This document shows positions 22,035-34,500 of a stretch of 64,000 nt of DNA, piece by piece. Numbering within the stretch: the stretch's first letter is position 1; the number at the start of each line of letters is the position of its first letter. The notes under the pieces were generated by a model. That model worked only from the letters and a program-made list of their open reading frames with translations, made no database searches and was not told the DNA's origin. The stretch lies in the NCBI RefSeq assembly GCF_022201045.2, contig NC_068564.1, forward strand, positions 25,511,001 through 25,575,000, written 5' to 3'. The DNA is from Citrus sinensis (Eukaryota; Streptophyta; Magnoliopsida; Sapindales; Rutaceae). Position numbers and translations under genes: made by a program.

Positions 22035-24940
22035 GCATCGTGTTTTTGTTGTTAAAATTAGAAAGCTAACTGAATACTAGAAAAGATAAAAACATGCAAT
22101 AAAGACAAAGACTTGTTAAAAATAAAATTCTCTAAAATTAACTTAATTATTTATTAAACATGCATTAAAAGTAAGGGTCGACTAGTGTACATACATCAAG
22201 AATATCATATCTCATAGTCCATACTATTAAATAATTAAAAAATTAATAAGACCAAATCAAATTTAAGCATATGATTAGTGGTGGTGCCAGAAATTAAACT
22301 TAGCAGGGGCTAAGTTTAAATAATATTGTAATTTAAAAAAGGTCAATAAATAACAAGTATCAAAAATAAAAATTCACTAATATATTCAATATATTTATAA
22401 TTGATCTCGACGTATTTTCATATGTTAAAAATATTAAAAAATAAATTTATCATCAAGAATACAAAATAAATCTTTTTCTACATGTGTAATAATAACATTA
22501 CTCAATTATTAATCTCGAATATGATTTCACAAACGATTTTTCACAAAATTCATAGGTGAAAATGCCTTTTTACTACTATAGTCATGACAACTAGTAAATT
22601 CAATGCTAATGTTATCAATAAACAAATAAATGAATATAATTTAATTTTTTTTTAGTATCAACTATTTTTCTTGTTAGCCTATCAATCTCTTTCAATTTTG
22701 AAAATTTGTTATTAGAACCCACCTATGTAATGTAAACATCAAATTAAATTTTAAGTGTCATAAGATTCATTGAAGAAAAATCATTTTGATAAACTCAATA
22801 AGATAAAATAATTTCTTTTTTTTTTTGTGTGAGGAGAGTTAGCGTGCAACGAATCTCAAAATAACAATTTCTTTGTGGGTCGAAAGTTAAACATAAATAC
22901 TTAATATTTTGATTATTTTTTTAATTTTAATAGGGACTTTTATGATAAATGAGGTAAATATTAAATTAAATTTATAAATTTTGAAAAGCCCCACTAGTCC
23001 CAACATGGCACCGCCTACGCATATGATGATATTCAAGTTGTGAAGTACCGTAGCCAGCCTAAAAATAAAAATATATTAGAATAAATTTATCTCTATTAGT
23101 TTATCATGTAATGTATTATCTAACTATCAATTGAGTAGATTTTAATCTCGCGTTTATAAAAAAAAATGATTATAATTTTGTATAATTAGTAATTTTTATT
23201 ATTTTACAGTCTGCATCATCAACGGATTCAACGCGTTTTCGAATTGCCGTCATTTCCTCTATTTCATTTCTTTAATTTCATTTCCTTAATTATGATTAAA
23301 GAAAAGTAGAAAACTCACAATGATTTTAAATAATTTATGTTTAAATATCTTGGAAAGTGTTGTTAAAAAATTTACAGCTATCGAAAGCAATTTTACCTGT
23401 AATTATTTAAATGTTATTAAACAAAAAATTATTATGTTAATTAACATCAAACCTACCTTACATGTTCATGGATATCATATTTCTTATTATTATTATTATT
23501 ATTATTATTAAATTATCATTGTTTACAAATTACTTTATCCTCCGAGCTCATTAATCATTAAATCTCATGAAATCCATTTACCAACAAAGTAGGCTTAGAC
23601 TTCCAGATTGGACAATTGTTTTAAGACTGAAAACTTCAAATCCCAACTGCTATTTGGAAAATTGAACTTATTCTAGAACTTTATTTTTTGAAAATTGAAA
23701 CATCAAACGTACTAGCATACCTAACACGTACTTAATAAGTGAAGTAATTACTTCTCTTCTTCACATATTAAAAGATAGAAAAATCTTTTACTCGTTATCG
23801 TTTAGTTCAATTAGTAAAATCTCTTGAATGATACAAAAGATCTAGAAATTGAATCTGCAAACATAAGTGATGAGAAAATTTTAAAAATAAAAGAGGTCAA
23901 GGATCCTACCGTCACCAGACGATAAATTGACAAACTCAAAAGTAAATCGTGGTTGTGATGTCTCTCAACTAGCTATTATATGTTGGTTGATGATTACTAA
24001 TTATTTTTTATATGTTCCTCAATAATATTTGTATAGTTTCTATCTTTAATAAAAAATTAATGTAAGTAATAATTTAAAATATAAATTTAGTCTCACGACT
24101 ATGTTATGTGTAATACATTACCACTACTGTACATTTCATTCCATTCGATTTTATACAATCCATACAATTGCCATAATAGCACTGACCTTTTATCAAGATA
24201 ACAAAGGCGAACAACAGGCAGGCTTATCTGGCCATACCATGCAACATTCAAAATGGCTTATGCCCTTTTTTTTTCTTTTTTTTTTTTCTTTTTGGCCTAT
24301 GGCCAGAAATTAAAGCGCAATCAAGTTGATACTAATCATGCTTTTATAAAAAGTTGCTCGGCAGATGCCACATACAAGATGCATTAATGCAGTGCACAAA
24401 GCTCCCTTTAAAGTAATCAAAAAAACCAAGTGGTGGTGAAAAGGAGAGCATATGAAGACCATATATAATTAAATACAAATAAAGAGGGCCAATGAAAAAA
24501 CATGACAACATGCCCCCATACTTTACAAATGTTCCTTTCACATAGCTTTTGCATCATTAAATGTCCTTGATATGTCAATTCCATGGATTGAAATTACGTG
24601 AGAAAATGGAAACCAAACGGGTGGAAGTGGAACTATACCTGAAAATCTCAGCAAGCCCATTATTAGCAGGAAGTTTAGAAATCTAAGTTTTCTTGGCGTA
24701 GCTCAATTAATTAGCCGTGAATGAGCATCAGGCACATAATAAAATATCTTTCTTGCTAGAGCTAGGCCCTCGTCAACTAATAGAGGGAAATGAGATTGCA
24801 TGCCTTGGTCATCTGAGTTCAAGTAATTTGGAGGCAATAATTGATCTTTAGTGGGTGAGGTTTTCTGATCTCCATTTAAATCTTTTAAAGAATGTTTAAA
24901 AATTTACTAAATAAACCATGTCTTTCAGTTGTGAAAGTTA
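22035..24940. other. Intergenic DNA with decayed repeats
   Basis: No gene seen. The segment 22275-23015 begins with GTGGTGCCAGAAATTAAAC and ends with AACATGGCACCGCCTACGC, a pattern of decayed plant repeats; its class cannot be fixed. An ATT trinucleotide run lies at about 23485-23511. Confidence 0.4.
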
Positions 24941-24961
24941 GATGATTTTTGCTTTTAATTT

Positions 24962-24974
24962 TTCCTGAAGTTTC
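24962..24974. promoter_or_regulatory. Heat-shock element, three perfect units
   Basis: TTCctGAAgtTTC matches the alternating 5-bp unit pattern bound by heat-shock factors. It lies about 390 bp upstream of the small heat-shock protein start. Confidence 0.65.
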
Positions 24975-25037
24975 TGGTGTGTTGAAATTGTATGGATGGC
25001 AAGGCTTGATGGTGAGTGCTCAAGGAATTCTGCTTTG

Positions 25038-25055
25038 GAAAATTCACGAAGATTC
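25038..25055. promoter_or_regulatory. Heat-shock element, four perfect units
   Basis: GAAaaTTCacGAAgaTTC is an uninterrupted array of four alternating units with exact spacing, 310 bp upstream of the small heat-shock protein ATG and 240 bp upstream of its TATA box. Confidence 0.75.
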
Positions 25056-25295
25056 TCATCTCATGGCAATCAAAGCGTGCACTTCAAATCTATCACATTA
25101 CCTCCTCCTATTGAACAGACTAAGTCAGTGGTCGCCAGATGGCACTGATACATGCCCAATCTGCAAGCAAAAAATTCCATTTTTTTTTTCCAATGATCAA
25201 ACCGTGGAAGAAACAATATTCCATTTTACTTTATGGCCCTCCAAATATTCCAAGAGAATTTGTCCACTGCTTTTCCAAAAGCATTTTCAGCACCA

Positions 25296-25303
25296 TATAA
25301 AAG
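25296..25303 (+). promoter_or_regulatory. TATA box of the small heat-shock protein gene
   Basis: TATAAAAG lies 69 bp upstream of the ATG at 25365, which predicts a short leader of about 35-40 nt. Confidence 0.65.
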
Positions 25304-25364
25304 CAAACAAACAACACGCCTCTCCCAAGGAAAATTTTTGCAATTTTCGGTCTTCTAGTCTGGA

Positions 25365-26137
25365 ATGACTAGTTGCATAAAGCTTGAAGTTCATACAGAT
25401 GATCGCACTCCGCATAAATGGATTGTTGCATTAGGCGAAGACGTGTTCAGAAGATTTCTCTCCCAGGGAAATCCCGCTGTGCATAAGGCATTTGGCGATG
25501 GCTCTCTGTTCAGTCCATTGTTGTTCGGAAAATTCTTTGATCCATCTGATGCCTTTCCTCTCTGGGAATTTGAGTCAGATGTTTTGTTATCTCATCTTCA
25601 GAGCACTGGCCAGAGTTCTGTTGATTGGCTTCAGACAGACCAAGCTTATGTGCTAAAAGCAGAACTGCCGGGTAAATGTTTAAGCACATTTTCTTTTCCC
25701 CCAGTCTTTAAATTATACACGGTTACTTGGAACAGAAGAAACCTAAGGAGTTGTTTTTGCTATGGGTTTAAAAATCAGAAGCAAGTCAAGTACTGGTTTT
25801 GTACTCTTTAAAGACTAAACTCCCTTTCTTTGATTGTTGCAAAGCAGGAGTTGGGAAAAACCAAGTGCAAGTCTCTGTCGAAAATGGGAAGATTGTGGAA
25901 ATTTCTGGGCAGTGGAAGGAGCAGAGAGATCCGAGGGCAAAGGACTGGAGAAGTGGCCATTGGTGGGAACATGGATTTGTTCGGAGGCTTGAGCTGCCGG
26001 AAGATGCAGACTGGAGGAAAACAGAAGCGTATTTGAGTAACGACGTGTTTCTGGAAATCAGAATTCCCAAGAATCCTTCAACTTGTGATATTTCCCACGG
26101 AAATGGTGCCGCGACAAAAAATTCTGAAGCAATGTAA
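25365..26137 (+). CDS. Class VI small heat-shock protein (21.7-kDa type), 198 aa
   Basis: An HSP20-family chaperone that binds unfolding proteins without ATP. Exons are 25365-25671 and 25848-26137. The intron is GT-AG, in phase 1, and splits a Gly codon inside the alpha-crystallin domain. That domain starts at about residue 86 (VDWLQTDQAYVLKAELPG) and continues through VSVENGKIVEISGQW, GHWWEHGFVRRLELPEDADW and LSNDVFLEIRIPK, with an I-x-I type end. The N-terminal 85 residues are family-specific. No signal peptide or organelle sequence is obvious. Neighbouring evidence is strong: a TATA box and two perfect heat-shock elements sit upstream. The family call is firm; class VI rests on remembered resemblance to the Arabidopsis 21.7-kDa protein. 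Confidence 0.88.
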
Positions 26138-26739
26138 GTTTGAGGAGGGTGATACATTCTGCTACTTGAAAAACAAAATCTTGACAAAAATGAAAAATAT
26201 TACATGATTATAGTACTTAACATTTACTGACTACATGTGTAAGATTATTTGTATAGTCCATACTATTGTTAATTCCAGCTAGCAAAGAGTAGATGAAGGA
26301 TTGACGAACAGTAATTATAATAGAATAAGGACCATTTCTAAAATGGTAACTTGTCAAAGGAGCTAGCGATCACCATTGAAAGGGCAAACATTTCCACCAG
26401 ACAGAAGTGACCCTCTTTCCCCTCTCTGAATACAGGCCAGAACTTTAGCCTTCTGTGTTATCTAGCAGTTGCATGAGGATTAGATATGCAGAACCAACAA
26501 AAAAGGAAGAATAGAAGCCATGCCAACTAATTGTGAGTTGTTCAATGGGCTGGTCTCCACAGTATTAGGATCAATTTTCCCATTATTTGACAGCCTATGT
26601 GAATGTCAAAATTATACAGTTACATAAACATTGATTATTTGTTTTAGTAGGTTACCCAAATATGAATAGCGGGGGAGGTATGTAGCTGAAAATTTTAACT
26701 TAACAAATTTATTTAACACATGTCACATCCAACATAAAA
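26138..26739. other. 3' UTR of the heat-shock gene and short intergenic DNA
   Basis: No coding frame is supported. The stretch runs from the heat-shock protein stop codon to the tRNA gene. Confidence 0.5.
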
Positions 26740-26812
26740 GGGGATGTAGCTCAGATGGTAGAGCGCTCGCTTAGCATGCGAGAGGTACGGGGATCGATAC
26801 CCCGCATCTCCA
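26740..26812 (+). tRNA. tRNA-Ala (AGC)
   Basis: A complete 73-nt cloverleaf. The acceptor stem GGGGATG pairs with CATCTCC plus discriminator A. The D stem is GCTC/GAGC, the anticodon stem CTCGC/GCGAG with loop TTAGCAT (anticodon 26773-26775), and the T stem CGGGG/CCCCG. The internal box GGATCGATACC is the form common in plant tRNA-Ala. A T-rich run from about 26823 suits polymerase III termination. There is no intron, and CCA is not encoded. Confidence 0.97.
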
Positions 26813-29800
26813 ATTTTCCTCTCTTTTTTTTGTCCTTTTCAAATCTTTTGTTTTTGGGCCCAATCTAATGGGCTGAAGGCCCATTATGAGTTCTACATAG
26901 TGGTTAAAAGAAGGAAAACTCGAGGCCCAAGCTCCGTTTTTCCCTTCCGATTTTTGTTTTTCATACTTTTAAGGTTTCACACTTTGGCTACGGTTGATAT
27001 AACTTTTAAAATAGTTTATTTAAGTAAAAGTTTTATTAATGAAGTTTTTACAAGTAGTATTTTTACCAAAAAAATATTTAGTTGTCTAGTTGTTAATGAG
27101 AGTTTTTATTAAAAATTATAAAATTATAAAATTATAAAATTACTTTAATAGGTAAATTATTTAAAATTATGTTATGAAAAAAATGAAATAAGATTATAAA
27201 ATAAGTAAAAGATATTTTAAAATTTTAGAAAAACTTTTACACCTCCACCTTCAATCTCTACCTCCAAAAGCCCGAAATTTAAATTTTTGTTAGTAAAAGC
27301 AAAATAGTTAACTTAATCATCAAAAGCTCTACTTATAAAGTAATCAAACAACAACAAAAAATTTGAACATAGCTTATGAAATTAAATAAGTAGTTGTGAC
27401 CATTTAAATAAGTTATATTAAACAGACATTTATTAAGAGTTGAAACTATTTTAAAAAAAATCCTTTTCTTATCCCATCATTTCCCACTTCAATTATTATC
27501 TTTTAATTACATTTAATATTATATATATGCAATCAAAAGCCTACTGAAATCTCTTAATAAGCTCTATGAAGCATTCTGGATATTAAGTTCAAAATCTACC
27601 AATTTTTTTAAAAATATTTAAAAGAAAATCAAAATTTATTTAAATAGGATGTTTGGGTGTAGAATAATTGAGAAGCTAATAGTTGTAGGAGGAGGCCTCT
27701 TTTTCAATCACAGATTGAACAGTGCCACTTGTACACACATTATTAAATAATACAAGTTCCATCATAAAAGCCCAAATCTAATGAAGTTGGGTAATGAATT
27801 CCTCCAAATTTCTTGCAGGCCAACCATCTTGTTCCAAAACGTGGTCCAAAATCATAAAAGCTAGAACCAATAAACAAAATACAGCACCCAATTGTAGCCA
27901 CAACCGGCCAAGGTACCAATAAATACTGCCCTAGGATTCCTCCACATATCTAAAACTTTGCCATGTGCTTGTTTTCTTGAGCTGTAAATTTATCAAACAC
28001 AAAAGACAAGATTAGATTATATAAGATATCTGATCCCATGAATTAACACACATTGTGTGATTCAAAGCTCAGTTAGTTTCTTTGACTCGCTATTATGTGA
28101 TTCCCCAATTGTATATTATTTCCTCATCAACTTACCTATATATATTAATATTTGATTAACCCAAAGTATCTAAGAGAGATTTAATTAGTTTAAGGAGTGT
28201 GACTTGGGAAATATCAAGACTCTTTTCAGCACTCAACTTTTATTTTTTTACATTTCATGTTCTACATTAATATATAACTCGATAAGTTTAATATTGTTGT
28301 TAGTGTTCGACCTTACATTCAGTCATTTACATATATAAATTAAATTTAGAATGTCTTAATTAATACTTATTTTACAATCACCTTTATTATTGAATTAAGA
28401 CAAAACTTCGTCACGTGTCACTTACTTAAATTGAAGCTTTTTTTCCTTAATAATTAATATACTAATATTACCTTAACAATATTAATTAGTTAGTATATCC
28501 TTACCCCTATTATATATGGTTACTATTTTGCCCCCTAAATTAGTTCGAGTTTATTTGTTCTCATTTCTTACACAAGATGTGCAATTTAATTAGTTTAAAG
28601 CATCTCTAACTTTTAAAGTATATTACTTGATGACTTGTAACAGCTGATCACCAAGAGTACAAAACGTTCTCCACACAATCAATTATAGTCTTAACAAGAC
28701 CTAATAGTTTTGTAGTGTTTAGCCATGCATGCAAATATATAAAACTCACCATGGGGAAGCATCCAACTAAATTATGGTAGCTTTCATAATATTTATGTTG
28801 AAACAAGTAAAAGCACAACATTGCTTAACAAAGAGGCAATTTATAACCAAGGAAAAATCTCACCTAGTTTACATATGATATTTCTTAATTTTGTTGTCAC
28901 CTCAAATATCCATTAGTCTCTCATACACATAATACTCTACATTATATTCATGGACTATCAAAATCAACAAATTATCATAACTTTTACCTGTAAAAAAAAA
29001 AGGAAATATTATCTTATTAATTGCCAATTACCTATAACAAGAAGACAAGCCATGAACATCATCAATTAAGATTCAAGAACACATATTTGAATCAAGAAAG
29101 AAAGATGCCTGGTCTTTGTTCAATTAGGTGAAGGCGTAAAACAGGTTGTAACCTACATTTATAAGCTGGAAAGTGACCATTCAGCACATCAATTTATCAC
29201 TACATATATACACTTATCTTTTTAAATGGAAGTTTTAGTTCAACAAGTTTGGCACAAAACTTTTCATATCTGTAACTAAATATGAAAAGAGTTTTTTTTT
29301 TTTTTTTTTGATTTAAGGATAGGATACATTCACAGCCATGCATGGAACATGTTAACATGCATGCAAAGTGTTAAAAAAAATTAAAAAATAAAAATAAAAA
29401 CATCTGGATATGGGTATGTAAATGGGTAATGAAGAAGCCTCCAAGAATGAGTACAAGAAATTAAACACATCACCACATGAATGCAGCAGGGTACCAAAAA
29501 CAAAATAGATATGTCAACAACTTGTTACTGTACCATGTGGGATGGTTACTTTAAATCTTTTTTTTTTTTTTCTCTCCATATTTGTGAGTGTTTCCCTTTA
29601 AAGAAAGAGTGAAAGAAAAGTTTTCAGGGAAAATTTTTATGTAAAGGTGAAAAATTCTTGGCACCCATTTGACGCAAGAAAAAAATACCAGTTAATTATT
29701 TCCACAGATCAGCCTGCAAAGGTAAAAGTTTTGCGGAAGTAATGGCTTTATTTGGTATAGAAACAACAAAGAGAGAAGAATTTTTTTTTTTTTTCACCTT

Positions 29801-30908
29801 TTTGAAGCTATCGAGTCTTGTTATTTAAGGCTTTTAGAGACTGGAAATTTAAGTTTATGGGTTTGTTATTACCTACCAAATACTATTTCATAAGAGTCTG
29901 ACACTTAGTTTATTAATTCAGCTAAATAATTAATTAATATGTGCATCTCATTAATTAATAGTTTTATACATATTCAGAGCTTAGCTACCTAATCTTACCA
30001 AGAATGAATCAAAAGTAGTTCATTAATAGATGAATAAAATTCTACTTGATTTTTTAACTTAATTTTATGTTGATGCTTTAATTCTTTCTTGTATAAAAAA
30101 CGTTAAGTTGACATAATCAAGTCAATCAACTATTTTTCTTATCTAAATATTTACCTATTCATCAAATATTTGATTGTGTACAACCATTTTTATAGGCCGG
30201 CCCCAAACTGTATCAATCATTTTCTATACTTCAACGACAACAAACTAAGTAACTAATATTACAGAATTATTTTTTTTCTTTTTCTAATTAATGTATGTGG
30301 TTGTCCAATAGATTGTAACCCTAATAGAAAATAATTCCCCCAAATTTTATTAATTGAAGCACAGCTAGGCTTTTTATTGATAAATCTTCAAGAAAGGCCG
30401 GAAATGAATTTTTTTTTTTTAATTTTGGTTTTTATTAGTGCTTTGGATTAGACTTAATTTGTGCACAATGTCACATAATTATATAAATTCTTTCTTTCAA
30501 TAAATTATTAGCAAAAGTTGAATGTAGTAAATATTAAATTCTTAACTTTATTAAATTAAAAAACACCACCATATTCATTGGAGTCCACATCTATGATGCA
30601 TAGCTTAGACAACTTTTTTTTAAAAAATATTTTTTAATAACGTGCTATGTCAATGAATCTAAAATTACTACAATCAATTACCATAGGACCATTTGTCCTT
30701 GTATGGACAATCTATCATCATTGCAAGAAATAACAAGCAAAATGATTGTAACATTCTTTATTTTACTCTTAAAAAAATAAAAAAAATAATGAAAAAGAAT
30801 CTTTATAATTCAAAATTTTATTTAGTTTAATAGCCTAAGATTCAAGTAAATATGGAATCTAGATTGCCTGCTAATTACATGAAATATTCTTTTGAAAAAC
30901 ATTTATAC

Positions 30909-30988
<80 letters not shown>

Positions 30989-31480
30989 TATATAATTATG
31001 ATTTGGCTTTTATTAGATTGTTCACTAAACATTAATCAATTAAACCAACATAATTGAGTATACATTAATACGTGCCAGTGTCTAATTTTGTACTAAACCT
31101 ACTCTGATCCATTCTTTGAGGAGTTGCTTAGTTAAGAATGGACATCTTTGCCCCATCAACAAACACTCAATATCAGCCAAACAGGCCCTTCAATGGGAGG
31201 GTATTATTGTCATTACGTACACCTACAGTCGCTTTCACATAGCGCACCGCCTGCTCTCATTTTAAAAATGCAAAATTTAAAACCCAACGGTAAAATATTG
31301 AATAATCGAAAGACACATTTACCAAAAATAACCCCAGAGTCTATAATATTCAAATATTTTGAAAAAAGAATTCATTTCTCTATCCGTCAGTCTCAGTAGC
31401 AGCAGGGACACTGCAGCGCTTCTTCTTCATCATCCAGCCATCCATCAGTCGTCATCTTCCTGATCGTAAAAGCAACGGCT
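26813..31480. other. Long AT-rich intergenic region
   Basis: About 4.6 kb without a supported gene. It contains several poly(T) runs, a (TA)37 microsatellite, and probably the kinesin promoter and leader at its right end. Confidence 0.5.
30911..30984. repeat. (TA)37 microsatellite
   Basis: A pure TA dinucleotide run of 74 bp in intergenic DNA, about 570 bp before the kinesin start. Confidence 0.97.
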
Positions 31481-31531
31481 ATGATTAGCTTTCGGTAGCT
31501 TCGTTTGCAATCAATGACCCCACTTTCCTGA
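31481..31531 (+). promoter_or_regulatory. Two very short upstream reading frames before the kinesin start
   Basis: ATG at 31481 opens a five-codon frame ending with TAG at 31498. ATG at 31514 opens another five-codon frame ending with TGA at 31531. Both precede the main start at 31555. They matter only if the transcript starts upstream of 31481. Confidence 0.4.
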
Positions 31532-31554
31532 AAACCCAAAAAATAAAAACCTTC

Positions 31555-34500
31555 ATGGCTTCTAATAACCAGAACAAGCCTCCAGTTCTTAGCAACAACA
31601 TAACAAAAGCAAGCCCTTCCTCCAATGTAAGTAATTTTTTAACTGAAAAAAAAAATTTCAACATCTGGGTTTCGTTCCTTTTGATTTTCTTGTTAATGGG
31701 TTCTCTTTGATTTCCTTAATTACGGTTAAACATTTGATTTTTTTTTGTCCTCATTTTATTGTAAATTCTTCAATTTTCTTGAAAGTGGGTACTTTTTCAT
31801 TTTGCCTTTTCAAGTGAAGTATGCTAATGGTGTGGTTATTCATTTTCAAGAGTCAAGACTTGATTTTATTTAATCTTTTTTTTTATCATTTTAGTATTGT
31901 TATCTAAAATCTTTCCTTTTTTGTGTTATTTTATTTTATTTTATTTTTGTTAAGAAGAAGAAGCTCGGTGTTGATGAGGTGACTTGTGACAAAGAGCAAA
32001 AGTTTGGAGCCGAAAAAATGGTTGGCACAGCAAATAATGCAAGGATCCGGCAAGCTTTTTCTGTGGTAAATGGGATCCAGGATCTTGGCTTGAGTAGCAA
32101 TCCGGCAAGCAATGCGGGTTCTGAATGCGGTACCATTGAATTTACAAGAGAGGATGTTGAGGCTTTATTGAGTGAGAAAATGAGATACAAGAACAAGTTC
32201 AATTACAAGGTTAGTTCAACTTAATATATATATATTTTTTTTGTGGGGGGTTTTCGAGTATAATTATAATGAAGTTAAGATGGGAAATAATTTAATTGCT
32301 TGGTTCGGAAATGTAGGAGAGATGCGAGAATATGATGGACTACATAAAGAGGCTTAGACTTTGCATTAAGTGGTTTCAAGAGCTAGAGGGAGACTATGCA
32401 TTTGAGCATGAGAGACTGAGGAATGCACTGGAATTGAGTGAACAAAAATGTGCTGAGATGGGTATGATCGATTTCTTTCATTTTTAGTGTCTCCGTATTT
32501 ATGCTGTTTGCAAATGCTAATTGATGTGCTTGGATATAGAGCTGGCTTTGAGAAACAAGGAAGAGGAACTCAATTTGATAATTGTGGAGTTGAGAAAGAG
32601 TTTTGCTTCTTTACAAGAGAAACTTGCAAAAGAAGAATCAGATAAGTTGGTGAGAGGACTAGATTCTGAATTCAATGTGGTTTGTGAGAATTTGTTCCTT
32701 CTTGGTATTTGTTAAAAGAAGTGATTAACTTTCTCATATCAACAATTAGGCGGCACTTGATTCTCTTGCAAGAGAGAAAGAGACAAGACTTAATATGGAG
32801 AGATCACATGCCTCTCTCTCAGAAGACCTTGGAAAAGCACAAGAGGAGCTCCAAAGTGCTAATCAAAGGGTAATACAGCAAATGTATTTCTAATTCATCA
32901 AAGTTCTTTTCTTGCCCTATTTGCCTTTGCCTTTTGATTTTGTTATAAGTTTATCCTGGTTAATCTGTGATGCGGAATTGTTGAACTCTGCAGATAGCGT
33001 CAATAAATGATATGTACAAGCTATTACAGGAGTACAACTCAAGCTTACAGCACTACAATACTAAACTCCAGAAAGATATTGATGCGGCCCATGAATCAAT
33101 TAAGCGTGGAGAGAAAGAAAAATCTGCTATCGTGGAAAATCTAAGCACCTTAAGGGGTCAATATATATCATTGCAAGAACAACTGTCTACATATAAAGTG
33201 AGTTTTTATTCCTGATCCCATCTTCTCTTGCATGGTTCCAGATATGGGACACTGTAGAATGCTTGAGATATATTTGGGGATTGTGATTCTTAATGCTCTT
33301 TTAAGAGAACATTAGTTGCAAATTTTTCATAGTGAATCTGTCTTTGTTGTTTGTTGCACTTGGAAGGTAGCATTGTTGAAAATTTCTATAAGCACCCTTC
33401 GCTCAATGAATGATGAATGGTATATATGGCTTTTACCTGCATTATTCTTCAACCATGCAGAATTAAATTATGATGTTATAATTAATTTTTTAAATTTGAA
33501 GGAAGACTCTCATACTAATTTACAAATGTTGTACTTTCCATGAGAATAGAGGAACGCGTTAGAAGACGGAAACATTTCAAGAGAGGCTGAAATTAAGAAT
33601 AAAACCCATTTTTTCTGAATCTTATGCATTGACATTAATTGATTTGGTGATAAGGTGGCCCAACAAGTGGCACATTTAGGAAATTTGCTTGAAGATTACT
33701 AGAAGTTAGATTATCATGTGATTCTTTTTGAAGAAAATTACTATTTAGACGTAAAAAGTAAAAATTTTTAGTAAACTGGAAATTCTATTTTTTTCAATAA
33801 GGAATATCAATTTTGTAATGTGGTTACAAGAATTAACTTGGACCAAGGAAGAGGATCAAGGGGTTGAGGAATAGTTCTATTTAAACCGGTAATTGAACAT
33901 AACAACCAACTGCTCTATAAGGAAAATGGCTAAAAATCATCTAGAAAGTGAACATTATATGCCAAGTACATGATCGTTTGGGTCATGTCCTTAATGAACT
34001 TAAAAAACATTATTAGCAATATATTTCCTTAGATTTGGTGAAGTTTTTTGAGCCATGTCTTTAATTTGTAGTTGAATGTATCTGAGTTTTGGTCGTTTGT
34101 ATAATAAATTTAAGTTCGATTATTAGACTATTTTGATATTCATTTTTTTCATTACTTAAAATTTATATCTTTCAAAATTTCTAGGCTTCTCAAGATGAGG
34201 CTATGAGACAGAAAGATGCTTTGGTGCATGAAGTTGCATCCATGAGGGTAGAGCTGCAGCAAGTTAGAGATGATCGTGATCACCAACTGTCGCAAGTGCA
34301 AGCTTTAACAGCTGAAGTAATTAAGTACAAGGAGTTGGCAGTAAGCTCAGAAGATCTAGAGGTTTGTTTTAACCTTTGATTTGTTTTAACTCTGGGAATG
34401 TGTATTTCTCTTTATATTATATTGAGATGTTGGCTTTCTTTTACAGGCAAGATGTGCTTCACAAAGTAACCAGATTAGGTCATTATCAGATCAGCTTGCA

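Noticed and set aside
24949-25368. 139-codon frame with a CPIC motif upstream of the heat-shock gene
   Set aside because: It covers the heat-shock elements and the TATA box, has a single CxxC pair only and no domain. Better explained as promoter DNA.
30911-30984. TA run as a replication origin or promoter
   Set aside because: A simple microsatellite explains it; no gene start is close enough.
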